A stretch of DNA of 64,000 bases from Rhodococcoides trifolii (GTDB taxonomy: Bacteria > Actinomycetota > Actinomycetes > Mycobacteriales > Mycobacteriaceae), in contig NZ_BMCU01000006.1 in assembly GCF_014635345.1 (NCBI RefSeq), positions 186,001 to 250,000 of the forward strand, read 5' to 3'. The notes under the pieces are model-generated. The model had not been told where the DNA came from. It did not search any database and saw only the letters and a program-made list of their open reading frames with translations. A program made the position numbers and the translations under genes. The first letter of the stretch is position 1. The number at the start of each line of letters is the position of its first letter. Of this stretch, positions 43,428 to 52,159 are shown one piece after another.

Positions 43428-44285
43428 GTGACCATCACCCAGTCGGTGTTCGTGGTTCCGGCGCTGCTCGCTGTCGCGCACCGTCAGGGCTACTTCGACA
43501 GCCACGGAGTCGACGTCGCGACGGTGCACACACCCTCGTCGATCTCGCAGCGCACGGACCTCGACGACGGCGTGGTCGAGGTGGCCGTGACGGCGACCGA
43601 CAACCTTCTCGCCTGGAATGCGACCGGTTCCGACGTGGTGTTGATCGGGCAGATCGAGACCACGACCGATCTTGCGCTGACGTGCCGTGCCGGACTGGGG
43701 TCGCCGAAAGACGCGGGCAGAATCCGTCTCGCTGTCGACGCCCCCACCAACGGGTTCGCCATCGTGGCCTACGCGATGCTCGCCGATCCGGCACTGGCGG
43801 CCGGCTACGACGTGGTCGAGATCGGTGGGGTACGTGAGCGTCTGGCTGCGCTCGGAGACGGGTCGGCCGACGTGACTCTGCTGGCACCACCCCTGGATCA
43901 GGCCGCGATGGAGCAAGGGATGTCCGTCGTGCGACGGCTCTCGGACTGGCTGCCGTCGTACCCGGGTCTCGGCCTGGTCACCACACGCCGGTCGTTGAAC
44001 CACTCCCGCGACAAACTGCAGCGATACGTGTCTGCCCTCGTCGAGGCCAACGATTGGATGCGAACCGCGACTGCCACCGACCTCACAGCGGCACTCGCAG
44101 AGTCCGGAATCGGCGGGGCTGCAGCAGAGTCCGTGGCGGCACGAATCCCGTCATCGTTGGCGCCCACCGTCGACGCCTTCCATGTACTCGAGACACTGCG
44201 TCGCGGTACCGGCGCGGTGATCGACGGTGTCCCGTCCGCGGAATCGATGGTGGAGACCGGGTTGGTCGACGACGCTCACCGATAG
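43428..44285 (+). CDS. NMT1/THI5-like substrate-binding-fold protein without signal peptide
   Basis: The protein has 285 residues from a GTG at 43428 (GAAGAGG 10 bases upstream; the GTG at 43419 is too close). It has the periplasmic-binding-protein pattern of SsuA/NMT1: an opening LLAVAHRQGYFDSHGVDVATVHTP, VEVAVTATDNLLAW, then DVVLIGQIETTTDLALTC and a second lobe. The N terminus shows no signal or lipoprotein sequence, and no ABC permease or ATPase is nearby. It may be a cytoplasmic binding or enzyme relative (THI5-like) or lost its leader. It converges on a cupin gene with a terminator hairpin between. Confidence 0.7.
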   Translation: MTITQSVFVVPALLAVAHRQGYFDSHGVDVATVHTPSSISQRTDLDDGVVEVAVTATDNLLAWNATGSDVVLIGQIETTTDLALTCRAGLGSPKDAGRIRLAVDAPTNGFAIVAYAMLADPALAAGYDVVEIGGVRERLAALGDGSADVTLLAPPLDQAAMEQGMSVVRRLSDWLPSYPGLGLVTTRRSLNHSRDKLQRYVSALVEANDWMRTATATDLTAALAESGIGGAAAESVAARIPSSLAPTVDAFHVLETLRRGTGAVIDGVPSAESMVETGLVDDAHR

Positions 44286-44295
44286 GGAACCGCGA

Positions 44296-44331
44296 GCGGG
44301 TGGCAACAGCGTGCGGACTGTCGCCACCCGC
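44296..44331. terminator. Bidirectional terminator hairpin
   Basis: GCGGGTGGC and GCCACCCGC form a perfect 9-base stem, extended by ACAG/CTGT after one mismatch, around an 8-base loop. It lies between the convergent substrate-binding-like and cupin genes. Confidence 0.7.
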
Positions 44332-44337
44332 GTCTCG

Positions 44338-44958
44338 TCATGCGATAGACGAGGCGACCGCGTCAGCGGCAAGCGCAGTCCGCGTGCGAGCGATCTCTTC
44401 CGCTGATTGTGGCTCGGTTCCGATGAGTACGAACAACATTCGAGCAGTGGTCTCGGTGCGATTGGACCAGGCGTGCGAGGTGGCGCGCTGGACGACGACG
44501 TCACCCGCTCGCAACGTCGACTCGTCGCCGTCGAGAATGAGGGTCACTTCTCCGCTCAGCACCACCGCGTAGTCGATCGAGTCGGTGCGGTGGAACCAGA
44601 AGTGCTTACTCTGTGCTCGTTCCTGTCCCGCATCCTTCTCGGCGTGGCCGTCGAGTTCGTCGAAGATGGCATTCTCTGCTTCGGCGGGGTAGACCGCGTC
44701 GGGTGGGAAGTCGACTATGCGCATGATGGTCTCGCCGGTCGCCGGAAACGAGGGAATGGTCGTCTCGGCCGAGGCGGCATCGACGTCCGAGGAGTGGTCG
44801 ACGGGACCGGCAGTCGTCATCCAGGGCACAGTGGCACCGAACCCCGGGATGGTCTCCGATGTCCAGTGGTGCGGGGCATTCGCGTCGGAGAGGACGATCG
44901 AGCGCCCATCGTCGTCGTGTCCGGTCACCACACGACGCACAGGTGGCCGGGCGTTCAC
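44338..44958 (-). CDS. Cupin-domain protein
   Basis: The protein has 206 residues from a GTG at 44958 with GAGGAG 8 bases upstream, overlapping the end of the FAH-fold gene. The cupin barrel is in the C-terminal half: HFWFHRTDSIDYAVVLSGEVTLILDGDESTLRAGDVVVQRATSHAWSNRTETTARMLFVLIG-type sequence, containing D-Y-x-x-V-x-x-G-E and Q-x-x-x-x-H-x-W motifs. The N-terminal half (VVTGHDDDGRSIVLSD...) is a common extension in aromatic-pathway cupins. Metal ligands are partly kept. It may act on the product of the FAH-fold enzyme. Confidence 0.75.
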   Translation of the reverse strand: MNARPPVRRVVTGHDDDGRSIVLSDANAPHHWTSETIPGFGATVPWMTTAGPVDHSSDVDAASAETTIPSFPATGETIMRIVDFPPDAVYPAEAENAIFDELDGHAEKDAGQERAQSKHFWFHRTDSIDYAVVLSGEVTLILDGDESTLRAGDVVVQRATSHAWSNRTETTARMLFVLIGTEPQSAEEIARTRTALAADAVASSIA

Positions 44959-45971
44959 AACGACCACTCCTCGTGGGGGTAGGGGCGAGGGGTGGGCCAC
45001 CACGGCGCTTTCTCGCGCTCGGTCGACACCGGCGTGCGCAGCGTTCCCACGCCTTCGAGTTCGAGTTCGAGGACGTCGCCCGGTTGGAGGAAGCGACCGA
45101 TCTCGACTCCGGCGCCGAATCCCATCGTCCCGGACCCGATGATGTCCCCGGGCTGAAGGCGGTCCGCGATGGACACGTAGGCCAGCAACTCGGCCGGTGT
45201 GTAGACGAAGTTCTCGACCTTGGTGTCCGACACCACGTCTCCGTTGACGCGGACCTGGCCGACGAGGCCCTCGATCGACGCGATCTCGTCCATCGTGGTG
45301 ATCCACGGTCCGATGACGTAACCGAAGTCCTTGCACTTCTGAGGACCCATGCCGATGGCCATCTCGGCGCCTTGGACGTCACGCGCGCTCAGGTCGTTGA
45401 ATATCGTGATCCCGAACAGGTGGTCCAACGAGTTGTCCGGTGTGAGGTCACTGCCGGATCTGCCTACGACATAACCGATTTCGAGTTCCCAGTCCAGCGC
45501 ATCCGTGTAATCCGGGTACGGCAGGACCTGATCGTGGCCGTACGACTTCGCTGTCGTCCCTTTGAAGTACCCGGGGCGCTCGTACAGCGAACGTGCGGGC
45601 TGGGTTTTGGCGACGACGCGATGGAAATTCTGGATGTGGGTTTCGAACGTCAAGCCGTCGCGGATGACGGGCGAGTCGACGGCGGCGCGCCACGACACCT
45701 CGTCGATGGACTGCGACGCATCGTCTCCGGCCTCGAGTGCCTGATGAGCTGCGTCCAGGAAGAGGTCGCCACTGCCGATCGCGGCAGACATGCTCGAGGG
45801 AAAGACGGTGCGCGAGATCGCAGTCGCACGATCCGGCTCTGCTCCTCGGCGGGCGAGTGTCAGTGCGTAGGCGCGGGCGAGGTCGACGACGCGACCAGCC
45901 GCAGTGTCGACAGAAACGAGTCTGAGTTGTTCGCCGTCGGGCGTGGGAACCGCTGTACGTCCCAGTTTCAC
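44955..45971 (-). CDS. Fumarylacetoacetate hydrolase (FAH) family protein
   Basis: The protein has 338 residues from a GTG at 45971 (CAGGAG 5 bases upstream). The FAH core has FHRVVAKTQPARSLYERPGYFKG, metal ligands in DWELEIGYVVGRSG, TIFNDLSARDVQ and GSGTMGFGAGVEIGRFLQPGD. The GSGTMGFG motif differs from the TGTP and TGSPPGNG forms of the other FAH proteins here, which argues for a different substrate. It is divergent from the ornithine cyclodeaminase-like gene, with two operator-like palindromes between. Confidence 0.85.
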   Translation of the reverse strand: MKLGRTAVPTPDGEQLRLVSVDTAAGRVVDLARAYALTLARRGAEPDRATAISRTVFPSSMSAAIGSGDLFLDAAHQALEAGDDASQSIDEVSWRAAVDSPVIRDGLTFETHIQNFHRVVAKTQPARSLYERPGYFKGTTAKSYGHDQVLPYPDYTDALDWELEIGYVVGRSGSDLTPDNSLDHLFGITIFNDLSARDVQGAEMAIGMGPQKCKDFGYVIGPWITTMDEIASIEGLVGQVRVNGDVVSDTKVENFVYTPAELLAYVSIADRLQPGDIIGSGTMGFGAGVEIGRFLQPGDVLELELEGVGTLRTPVSTEREKAPWWPTPRPYPHEEWSL

Positions 45972-46041
45972 GTGATCTCCTGATATCGGGGTGCGGTGGC
46001 CTCGTGCCCGTCCGGCGCGTGGTGCGCCGGAGGCAAGCGAC

Positions 46042-46063
46042 CTATACGAGTCGTATCGTATAG
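46042..46063. promoter_or_regulatory. TetR-type operator copy (site A)
   Basis: CTATACGA-N6-TCGTATAG is a perfect 8-base inverted repeat. Inside it TATACGAGTCGTATC matches the consensus GATACGAGNCGTATC at 13 of 14 defined bases. It lies 71 bases upstream of the leftward FAH-fold gene. Confidence 0.65.
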
Positions 46064-46141
46064 CTTTTGCGCGTGTCGTCGACCGTTTTTCGACAGCCGG
46101 AACAAGATTTGCGAAAACGGCCCGATCGTCGTCTGGAATAG

Positions 46142-46159
46142 ATACGATACGGATCGTAT
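46142..46159. promoter_or_regulatory. TetR-type operator copy (site B)
   Basis: ATACGAT-N4-ATCGTAT is an inverted repeat related to site A and to the palindrome ahead of the tetR gene. It ends 43 bases before the GTG of the ornithine cyclodeaminase-like gene, so A and B could serve the two divergent promoters separately. Confidence 0.6.
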
Positions 46160-46202
46160 TGAACGGCGGACTTCGCCGGCTCCCCGAAAGGATCCGCATC
46201 CA

Positions 46203-47213
46203 GTGAGTTCAAACAGTCGGCAACCGAGCCGGATGCCCCTCTTCCTCACCGACGACGACGTCGATGCGATGTCGGATTGGGACGAGGCCATCTCCGCGAT
46301 CAGGTCGGCGTACTCGACGAGCGGAGACGACCGGCGCACTCCCGGACGGATCTTCGCGCAGACCGAGCGGGAGTGGATGCGTATCATGCCGTCGGTTCCG
46401 GCCGGTGGGCGCCTGTTCGGCGCGAAGTCGATGGTCGGGTCGTTCGCAGACGGCCTCCACGTCGGTTACCTGATCACGCTGTTCGACAAGGACACAGCCG
46501 AGCTCGCGGCGCTCGTCGACGGCAACCGTGTCACCGGGCTGCGCACGGCAGCGACGACGGCCGTCGGAGCGGCGGCCCTCACTCCCTCCCGTGCGGTGAC
46601 GCTGGGAGTGGTCGGATCGGGCTTCGAGGCGCGCTCGCACGTGGCCGCGTTGTCACACGTGCTCGACATCGCCGAAGTTCTGGTCTACAGCCCGACCACC
46701 GCAAATCGAGAGCGCTTCGCTGCGGACGTGACAACTCTGGTGGGCGTGCCGGCACGGGCGGTCGACACGGCGAGGGACGCCGCCGGGTGCGACGTCGTGC
46801 TGTGCGCCGCGCGGTCGCGGGACGAGACGCCCACCGTGCTGGCGGACTGGGTCGGACCCGACTCCACGGTCCTCTCGATCGGATCCACGACACCGGCCCA
46901 GCGAGAGCTCGACACCGAACTGATCCGACGAGCCTCGATCGTGGTGGTGGACACCGTGGAAGAGGTGGTGCACGGCAGCGGCGACATGCTGCACGCGCGC
47001 GCCGACGGCGTCGACGTCGACAGTCTCGTCGTCCCACTGTCCGACGTGCTGTGCACACAGGTCGAGCCGGACCTGCACCGAGGAATTCGCATCTACAAGT
47101 CGACGGGCTCCGGCCTCCAGGACGTCGTGGTCGCGGAGATGCTCGTCGACCGCGCACGCGCAGAAGGCCGAGGCACCGTCCTGCCTGTCGGCATCGTCAC
47201 GAGTCGAAAGTGA
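46203..47213 (+). CDS. Ornithine cyclodeaminase / mu-crystallin family protein
   Basis: The protein has 336 residues from the GTG at 46203 (AAAGGA about 10 bases upstream). Family marks: LFLTDDDVDAMSDWDEAISAIRSAY, GAKSMV, AALVDGNRVTGLRTAATTAVGAAAL, the NAD motif LGVVGSGFEARSHVAAL and DVVLCAARSRDETPTV. Members are ornithine cyclodeaminase, alanine dehydrogenase and ketimine or imine reductases. It leads a rightward operon with a DapA-like lyase and an ALDH. It may reduce an imine or act on an amino or keto acid (inference). Confidence 0.8.
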   Translation: MSSNSRQPSRMPLFLTDDDVDAMSDWDEAISAIRSAYSTSGDDRRTPGRIFAQTEREWMRIMPSVPAGGRLFGAKSMVGSFADGLHVGYLITLFDKDTAELAALVDGNRVTGLRTAATTAVGAAALTPSRAVTLGVVGSGFEARSHVAALSHVLDIAEVLVYSPTTANRERFAADVTTLVGVPARAVDTARDAAGCDVVLCAARSRDETPTVLADWVGPDSTVLSIGSTTPAQRELDTELIRRASIVVVDTVEEVVHGSGDMLHARADGVDVDSLVVPLSDVLCTQVEPDLHRGIRIYKSTGSGLQDVVVAEMLVDRARAEGRGTVLPVGIVTSRK

Positions 47214-47229
47214 ACTGAGGAGCCACCAC

Positions 47230-48258
47230 ATGCTCGACTACACACCCACCGACGCCCGTTCATGGGCGCGCGGAACCTTCCAAGGAACGATCGCAGTGAC
47301 CCAGCCGTCGTTCTCGGCCGACTTCACGCGCATCGACGAGGCGGCGATCGCCCACGACGTCCTGAAGCTGAAAGACCTCGGCTTCTCCGGCACACTGCTG
47401 GTCGCCGAAGTGAACATCACCCCCGAAGAGAACGCACGCGTCACCGCAGTCGCCCGGGAAGCGGGCGGCCCCGACTTCGCCCTGTTCTTCCATGCCATGT
47501 TCCCCACCCTCGAGCAGAATGTTCACGCGGCCAGACTGGCGGAGGCAGCAGGGGTCGATCGCGCACTCCTTGCGTACCCGTCCTCGTTCTGGCCGACGTC
47601 GTACGACGAGGTCTTCGACTACACGAAGGCCTTCTGCGACCAGACCGGCCTCGCCACCATGCTCTTTCCCTTGCCAGCGTGGGGATTCGAACGAATTCAT
47701 CCCGCCGGGATGAGCGTCGATTTCGTCCGACGAGTGCTCGACGGTGTGCCCAACATCGTGGCCATCAAGTCCGAGCAGGGTTATCCGGGAATTCCCGGCG
47801 TCATGGAGATGTACCACCACTTCCGCGAGGAAGTCGTCATCTCGTGCCCGATCGAAGCCGAGACGATCCCGCTGATGTCCGCGCTGGACTTCCAGTTCTC
47901 CGGCACAAGCAACACCCATTGGATGAGCGACTACTACCCGCGGGCATTCGACCTCGCACGCACGGGCCGATGGGAAGAAGCCATGGAGCTCTACTGGCAG
48001 GTGCACCCGGCGCGGCTGGCGAACAGTGCGGTCTCGGCGACCTCGACACCCGGGACCAGCACCATCAATCGCACGCAATGGAAGTACCAGGAGTGGCTCG
48101 CCGGCTTCCACGGCGGGGCCCTCCGGCCTCCCGCCCAACGGCTGCCCGACCGGTACATGAAGCAGTTGCGTGCTGCTCTCGTGGCGTCCGGGCTTCCCGT
48201 GACCGATTCCCCCGACGAGGACTTTGTGCACGGGCGCGGCGCCGGCGGACACCACTGA
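47230..48258 (+). CDS. Dihydrodipicolinate synthase (DapA/NAL) family aldolase
   Basis: The protein has 342 residues. TIM-barrel Schiff-base aldolase marks: DVLKLKDLGFSGTLLVAEVN, LEQNVHAARLAEAAGVDRALLAYP, and the catalytic Lys in NIVAIKSEQGYPG near residue 180. The usual GTTGE is replaced by VAEVNIT, so it is not DapA itself. Relatives are 2-oxo-acid aldolases, dehydratases and hydratase-aldolases of aromatic pathways. It sits between the ornithine cyclodeaminase-like gene and ALDH; hydratase-aldolase cleavage to an aldehyde for the ALDH is plausible. Confidence 0.8.
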   Translation: MLDYTPTDARSWARGTFQGTIAVTQPSFSADFTRIDEAAIAHDVLKLKDLGFSGTLLVAEVNITPEENARVTAVAREAGGPDFALFFHAMFPTLEQNVHAARLAEAAGVDRALLAYPSSFWPTSYDEVFDYTKAFCDQTGLATMLFPLPAWGFERIHPAGMSVDFVRRVLDGVPNIVAIKSEQGYPGIPGVMEMYHHFREEVVISCPIEAETIPLMSALDFQFSGTSNTHWMSDYYPRAFDLARTGRWEEAMELYWQVHPARLANSAVSATSTPGTSTINRTQWKYQEWLAGFHGGALRPPAQRLPDRYMKQLRAALVASGLPVTDSPDEDFVHGRGAGGHH

Positions 48259-48284
48259 GACACGACGAGTACGGAGAAGACGAT

Positions 48285-49730
48285 ATGACGACGACTACGA
48301 CCATGCGGCGCACCGACCTGTTCATCGGCGGCGAGTGGATCGACACCGCCGACGCCCGGATCGAGGTGATCGATCCTTCCGACGGAACAGTTCTCGACAC
48401 AGTCGCCGACGGCGGCATCGAGGACGCAATCCACGCCGTCGACGCCGCTGCCGACGCGCTGCACTCCTGGTCCGCGACGCCGCCTCGCGACCGTGCCGAG
48501 ATTCTTCGACGCGCGTACGAAGTGATGGCAGAACGCACCGACGCGTTGGCTGAATTGATTTCCTCCGAGAACGGCAAGGCGCTGGCGGACGCCCGTGCGG
48601 AAGTGTCCTATGCAGCCGAGTTCTTCCGGTGGTACTCGGAGGAGGCGGTGCGGAACATCGGTTCGATCTCACTGGCTCCGTCGGGCCGCAACAGGATCAT
48701 GGTCGAACACCGTCCCATCGGGGTCTGTGTCCTGATCACTCCGTGGAACTTCCCCGCGGCCATGGCAACGCGGAAGATCGCTCCCGCCCTCGCGGCAGGA
48801 TGCTCGGTGGTGCTCAAGCCCGCCACCCTGACTCCTCTCACCGCCTACGCCATCGCCGACATCCTGTCCGAAGCCGGTGTTCCCGCCGGTGTGATCAATG
48901 TGATCACCACCAGGAACACCGGCCCAGTGGTCTCGGCGATGCTGGAGGATCCGCGCGTCCGTCTGCTGTCCTTCACCGGCTCCACCGAGGTGGGGCGAAT
49001 CCTCCTCCAGCAGGCGTCCGGGCAGGTGCTCAAGTGCGCCATGGAACTCGGTGGCAACGCGCCGCTGATCGTGCTCGAGGACGCCGACCTCGAGGTCGCG
49101 CTGGACGGAGCCATGCTGGCGAAGATGCGCAACGGCGGGCAGGCGTGCACTGCGGCCAATCGGATTCTCGTTCATCGCTCCCGTCACGACGACTTCGTGG
49201 CGGGACTGGCGTCGCGAATGAGCGCACTCACCGTGGGTTCCGGCGTCGATTTAGCGACCGAGTGCGGGCCCCTCGTCGACGCGAAGAGTGTCGACAAGGT
49301 GCACGCACTCGTCCGGGACGCGATCGGCCGCGGAGCCACCTTGGTCACGGGGGGCGAACTACCCGGCGGTCCAGGGTTCTTCTACCCGCCCACCGTCCTG
49401 ACGAACGTCGACCCCGAGTCGGACATCGTCGCGACGGAGATCTTCGGACCGGTCGCTGCCATCACCACGTTCGACGACGACGACGAGGCGGTCCGCGCCG
49501 CCAACTCGTCCGAATACGGCCTCAGCGCTTACGTGTTCGGCCGAGACCTCTCCCGCGCGCTCGCCGTCGCGGGACGACTGGAAACCGGCATGGTCGCTGT
49601 CAACCGAGGGCTGGTGTCCGACCCGGCCGCCCCGTTCGGCGGAGTGAAACAGAGCGGTCTCGGGCGAGAAGGAGCACACGAGGGGATGTTGGAATACACC
49701 GAGACCCAGTACACCGCGGTGGACTGGTGA
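48285..49730 (+). CDS. Aldehyde dehydrogenase (succinate-semialdehyde dehydrogenase-like)
   Basis: The protein has 481 residues from the ATG at 48285. ALDH features: LITPWNFPAAMATRKIAPALAAGCSVVLKPA, LSFTGSTEVGR, catalytic Glu in AMELGGNAP, catalytic Cys288 in NGGQACTAANR, and EIFGPVA. The GQACTAANR and MELGGNAP forms are typical of succinate-semialdehyde and glutarate-semialdehyde dehydrogenases. It follows the DapA-like lyase, which could supply its aldehyde. Confidence 0.9.
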   Translation: MTTTTTMRRTDLFIGGEWIDTADARIEVIDPSDGTVLDTVADGGIEDAIHAVDAAADALHSWSATPPRDRAEILRRAYEVMAERTDALAELISSENGKALADARAEVSYAAEFFRWYSEEAVRNIGSISLAPSGRNRIMVEHRPIGVCVLITPWNFPAAMATRKIAPALAAGCSVVLKPATLTPLTAYAIADILSEAGVPAGVINVITTRNTGPVVSAMLEDPRVRLLSFTGSTEVGRILLQQASGQVLKCAMELGGNAPLIVLEDADLEVALDGAMLAKMRNGGQACTAANRILVHRSRHDDFVAGLASRMSALTVGSGVDLATECGPLVDAKSVDKVHALVRDAIGRGATLVTGGELPGGPGFFYPPTVLTNVDPESDIVATEIFGPVAAITTFDDDDEAVRAANSSEYGLSAYVFGRDLSRALAVAGRLETGMVAVNRGLVSDPAAPFGGVKQSGLGREGAHEGMLEYTETQYTAVDW

Positions 49731-51715
49731 CCGACATGAACGCACCGGCAGAGACCCTGTCCGAGAGTGGTTCCTGGACACCCCCATCGTCCGGCGCCCG
49801 CCACCTCGCGGCATTCACCGACCACCTTCTGCGATCCGGCTCGGTGGATCGTGAGGTGACTGCCGACTACTCGTCACTCTGGCGGTGGTCGATCGCCCAA
49901 CCTGACGCGTTCTGGCGAGCGTTCGCGTCGTTCTCGGGAGTCGATGTAGAGACTCCACCCGACGTGGCCGTGGTCCCGCACGCGATGTCCGGTGCCGACT
50001 GGTTCCCCGGCACCACCGTCAACTACACCGAGCAGGTCTTCCGCGGCCCGCCGCGCCCGGGAAACGCCGTGCTCTCTGTCGATGAGGACGGAACCACCGT
50101 CGGGACGTCCTGGCAGGAATTGAGGCGACAGGTCTCGTCGGTCGCCGAATTCCTCCGTCGGTCCGGAGTCGGTCACGGCGACCGGGTGGCCGCTGTGCTT
50201 CCCAACCGCCTCGAGGCAGTCGTGGGGCTGCTCGCCGCAGCGTCCGTCGGCGCGGTCTGGTCGGTCGTCGCGCCCGAGTTCGGTTCCGAGGCCATCGTGT
50301 CGAGGCTGCGACAGCTCGATCCCGTGGTTCTTCTCGTGACCACCGGATACGACTACGGGGGGGTGCGACGGGATCGGGAGAGTGTCGTCCTCGAGGTGGT
50401 CGGGGCGATTCCGAGTCTGCGCGAGATCGTGTGGGTGGGTCCGATGCCGTCGGCGGACGACGCGAGGGGCCGAGAGTGGGACGAGATCGTCTCCGAGGAC
50501 CCTCCGTGGCATACCGAAAGTGTTCCGTTCGATCATCCTCTCTGGGTCCTGTTCTCCTCGGGCACGACGGGAGTTCCCAAGGGCATCGTGCACGGACACG
50601 GGGGTGTTCTGCTCGAACACCTCAAGACCTGGACTCTGCACGCGGACCTCGACCCGGGGGACCGGTTGTTCGTCGTGGGATCGACGAGTTGGGTCGTGTG
50701 GAACACACTGGTGTCCGGGTTGCTGCGCGGCGCGACGATCGTTCTCCTGGACGGTAATCCGGCGTATCCGACGCTCGATCGCGTGTGGCAGGTGGCTGCC
50801 GAGCACCGTGTCTCCGTGCTCGGTCTCGGTGCCGGCTACGTCCACGCGAGCATGCATGCCGGCCTACCCATCGCGGACACGAACGATCTCACCGCGCTAC
50901 GGATGGTGCAGGTCACGGGTTCGCCGTTGTCGACCGACGCCTACACCTGGCTCAGGCGTGAGCTCGGCGACTTGTGGCTGGCCTCGGTCAGCGGGGGAAC
51001 GGACGTGGCCGGCATCTTCCTCGGCGGCGCGCCCACCGAGCCCGTCCGCCCGGGACGACTGCAACCTCCCGCGCTCGGTGTGGCCGCGGCGGGATGGGAT
51101 GCCGACGGCAGAGCAGTCGTCGACGAACCTGCCGAGTTGGTCATCACCGTGCCCATGCCCTCCATGCCGCTACGCTTCTGGAACGACGAGGACGGTTCGC
51201 GCTTTCACGAGTCGTATTTCGCCACGTATCCGGGTGTCTGGAGGCACGGCGACCTCGTCGAGTTCGCCGCCGACGGTTCGTCCGTCATCGTCGGGCGTTC
51301 GGATTCCACGCTGAATCGCAACGGAATCCGGTTGGGCCCCGCCGACCTCTACCGCGTGGTCGAGGCGCTGCCGGAGGTGCGTGAGGCGCTCGTGGTCGGT
51401 ATCGAGGACGCCGGTGACTACTACATGCCGATGTTCATCGACGTTGCCGACGGTGTGGACGACGGCGCAGCGGTCGATGCCGTTCGTGCTGCGATACGCG
51501 CGTCGTTGTCGCCGCGGTACGTACCCGACGACATCGTTCCGGTACGCACCATCCCACACACGCGGACCGGCAAGAAGCTCGAGGTACCGGTCAAACGAGT
51601 ACTACAGGGCGTGCCCGTCGACGAGGTCGTCGACTCCGGGTCCGTCGACGACGCCGCAGTACTCGGCGAGATTCGCAGCGAGATTTCCCGCCGTCGTCCC
51701 GGTTGGTTGTCATGA
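49727..51715 (+). CDS. Acetoacetyl-CoA synthetase-like acyl-CoA ligase
   Basis: The protein has 662 residues from a GTG overlapping the ALDH stop (an ATG at 49736 is also possible). ANL adenylation motifs: VLFSSGTTGVPKGIVHGHGG, GGTDVAGIF, WRHGDLVEF, RNGIRLGPADLYRV and the C-terminal Lys loop TRTGKKLEVPVKRVLQG, which is diagnostic of acetoacetate-CoA ligase. The N-terminal WRWSIAQPDAFWRAFASFSGV and WFPGTTVNYTEQVF also fit. It activates a keto or branched short-chain acid with ATP and CoA, probably a cleavage product of the pathway. Confidence 0.88.
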   Translation: MTDMNAPAETLSESGSWTPPSSGARHLAAFTDHLLRSGSVDREVTADYSSLWRWSIAQPDAFWRAFASFSGVDVETPPDVAVVPHAMSGADWFPGTTVNYTEQVFRGPPRPGNAVLSVDEDGTTVGTSWQELRRQVSSVAEFLRRSGVGHGDRVAAVLPNRLEAVVGLLAAASVGAVWSVVAPEFGSEAIVSRLRQLDPVVLLVTTGYDYGGVRRDRESVVLEVVGAIPSLREIVWVGPMPSADDARGREWDEIVSEDPPWHTESVPFDHPLWVLFSSGTTGVPKGIVHGHGGVLLEHLKTWTLHADLDPGDRLFVVGSTSWVVWNTLVSGLLRGATIVLLDGNPAYPTLDRVWQVAAEHRVSVLGLGAGYVHASMHAGLPIADTNDLTALRMVQVTGSPLSTDAYTWLRRELGDLWLASVSGGTDVAGIFLGGAPTEPVRPGRLQPPALGVAAAGWDADGRAVVDEPAELVITVPMPSMPLRFWNDEDGSRFHESYFATYPGVWRHGDLVEFAADGSSVIVGRSDSTLNRNGIRLGPADLYRVVEALPEVREALVVGIEDAGDYYMPMFIDVADGVDDGAAVDAVRAAIRASLSPRYVPDDIVPVRTIPHTRTGKKLEVPVKRVLQGVPVDEVVDSGSVDDAAVLGEIRSEISRRRPGWLS

Positions 51716-52155
51716 GTGTCTGTGCGGCGGTGCGAGACATGCTGGCTCGCGATCACAGCGCCACCGGCAACGGGATGACGGTCCTGTCGGCGGAGAACGG
51801 CAGTGCATCGGTGTCGGTGGTGGTGGACCGCTCGTGGGTCAACGGGCACGGACTCGCGCACGGCGGCCTCGTGTTCAGCCTGGCCGACACAGCCTTCGCC
51901 TGTGCCGCGAACAGCCGGTCGCCGGGCACTGTGACCGCCGGCGCGGAGATCGTCTACTACTCGCCGTCTCGCGAGGGTGACACCCTGGTGGCCGACGCCA
52001 CGGTGCGCCACCTGGCCGGCCGACACAGCCTCGTCGACGTCACCGTACGGCGAGACTCGGTGGTCGTGGCCGAATACCGCGGGCGAGGCGCCGTCGCGCG
52101 CCAGCCAGCACAACAGACCGAGCTCGGCGCAGCCGCCGACGACGAGAGAAAGTGA
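51712..52155 (+). CDS. PaaI-type hotdog thioesterase
   Basis: The protein has 147 residues from an ATG overlapping the synthetase stop. The PaaI signature NGHGLAHGGLVFSLADTAFACAANS gives the catalytic Asp and the HGG turn. PaaI thioesterases release CoA from blocked phenylacetyl-CoA pathway intermediates. Behind an acyl-CoA ligase it probably acts as a CoA-recycling safety valve. Confidence 0.85.
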   Translation: MSVCAAVRDMLARDHSATGNGMTVLSAENGSASVSVVVDRSWVNGHGLAHGGLVFSLADTAFACAANSRSPGTVTAGAEIVYYSPSREGDTLVADATVRHLAGRHSLVDVTVRRDSVVVAEYRGRGAVARQPAQQTELGAAADDERK

Positions 52156-52159
52156 CGCC

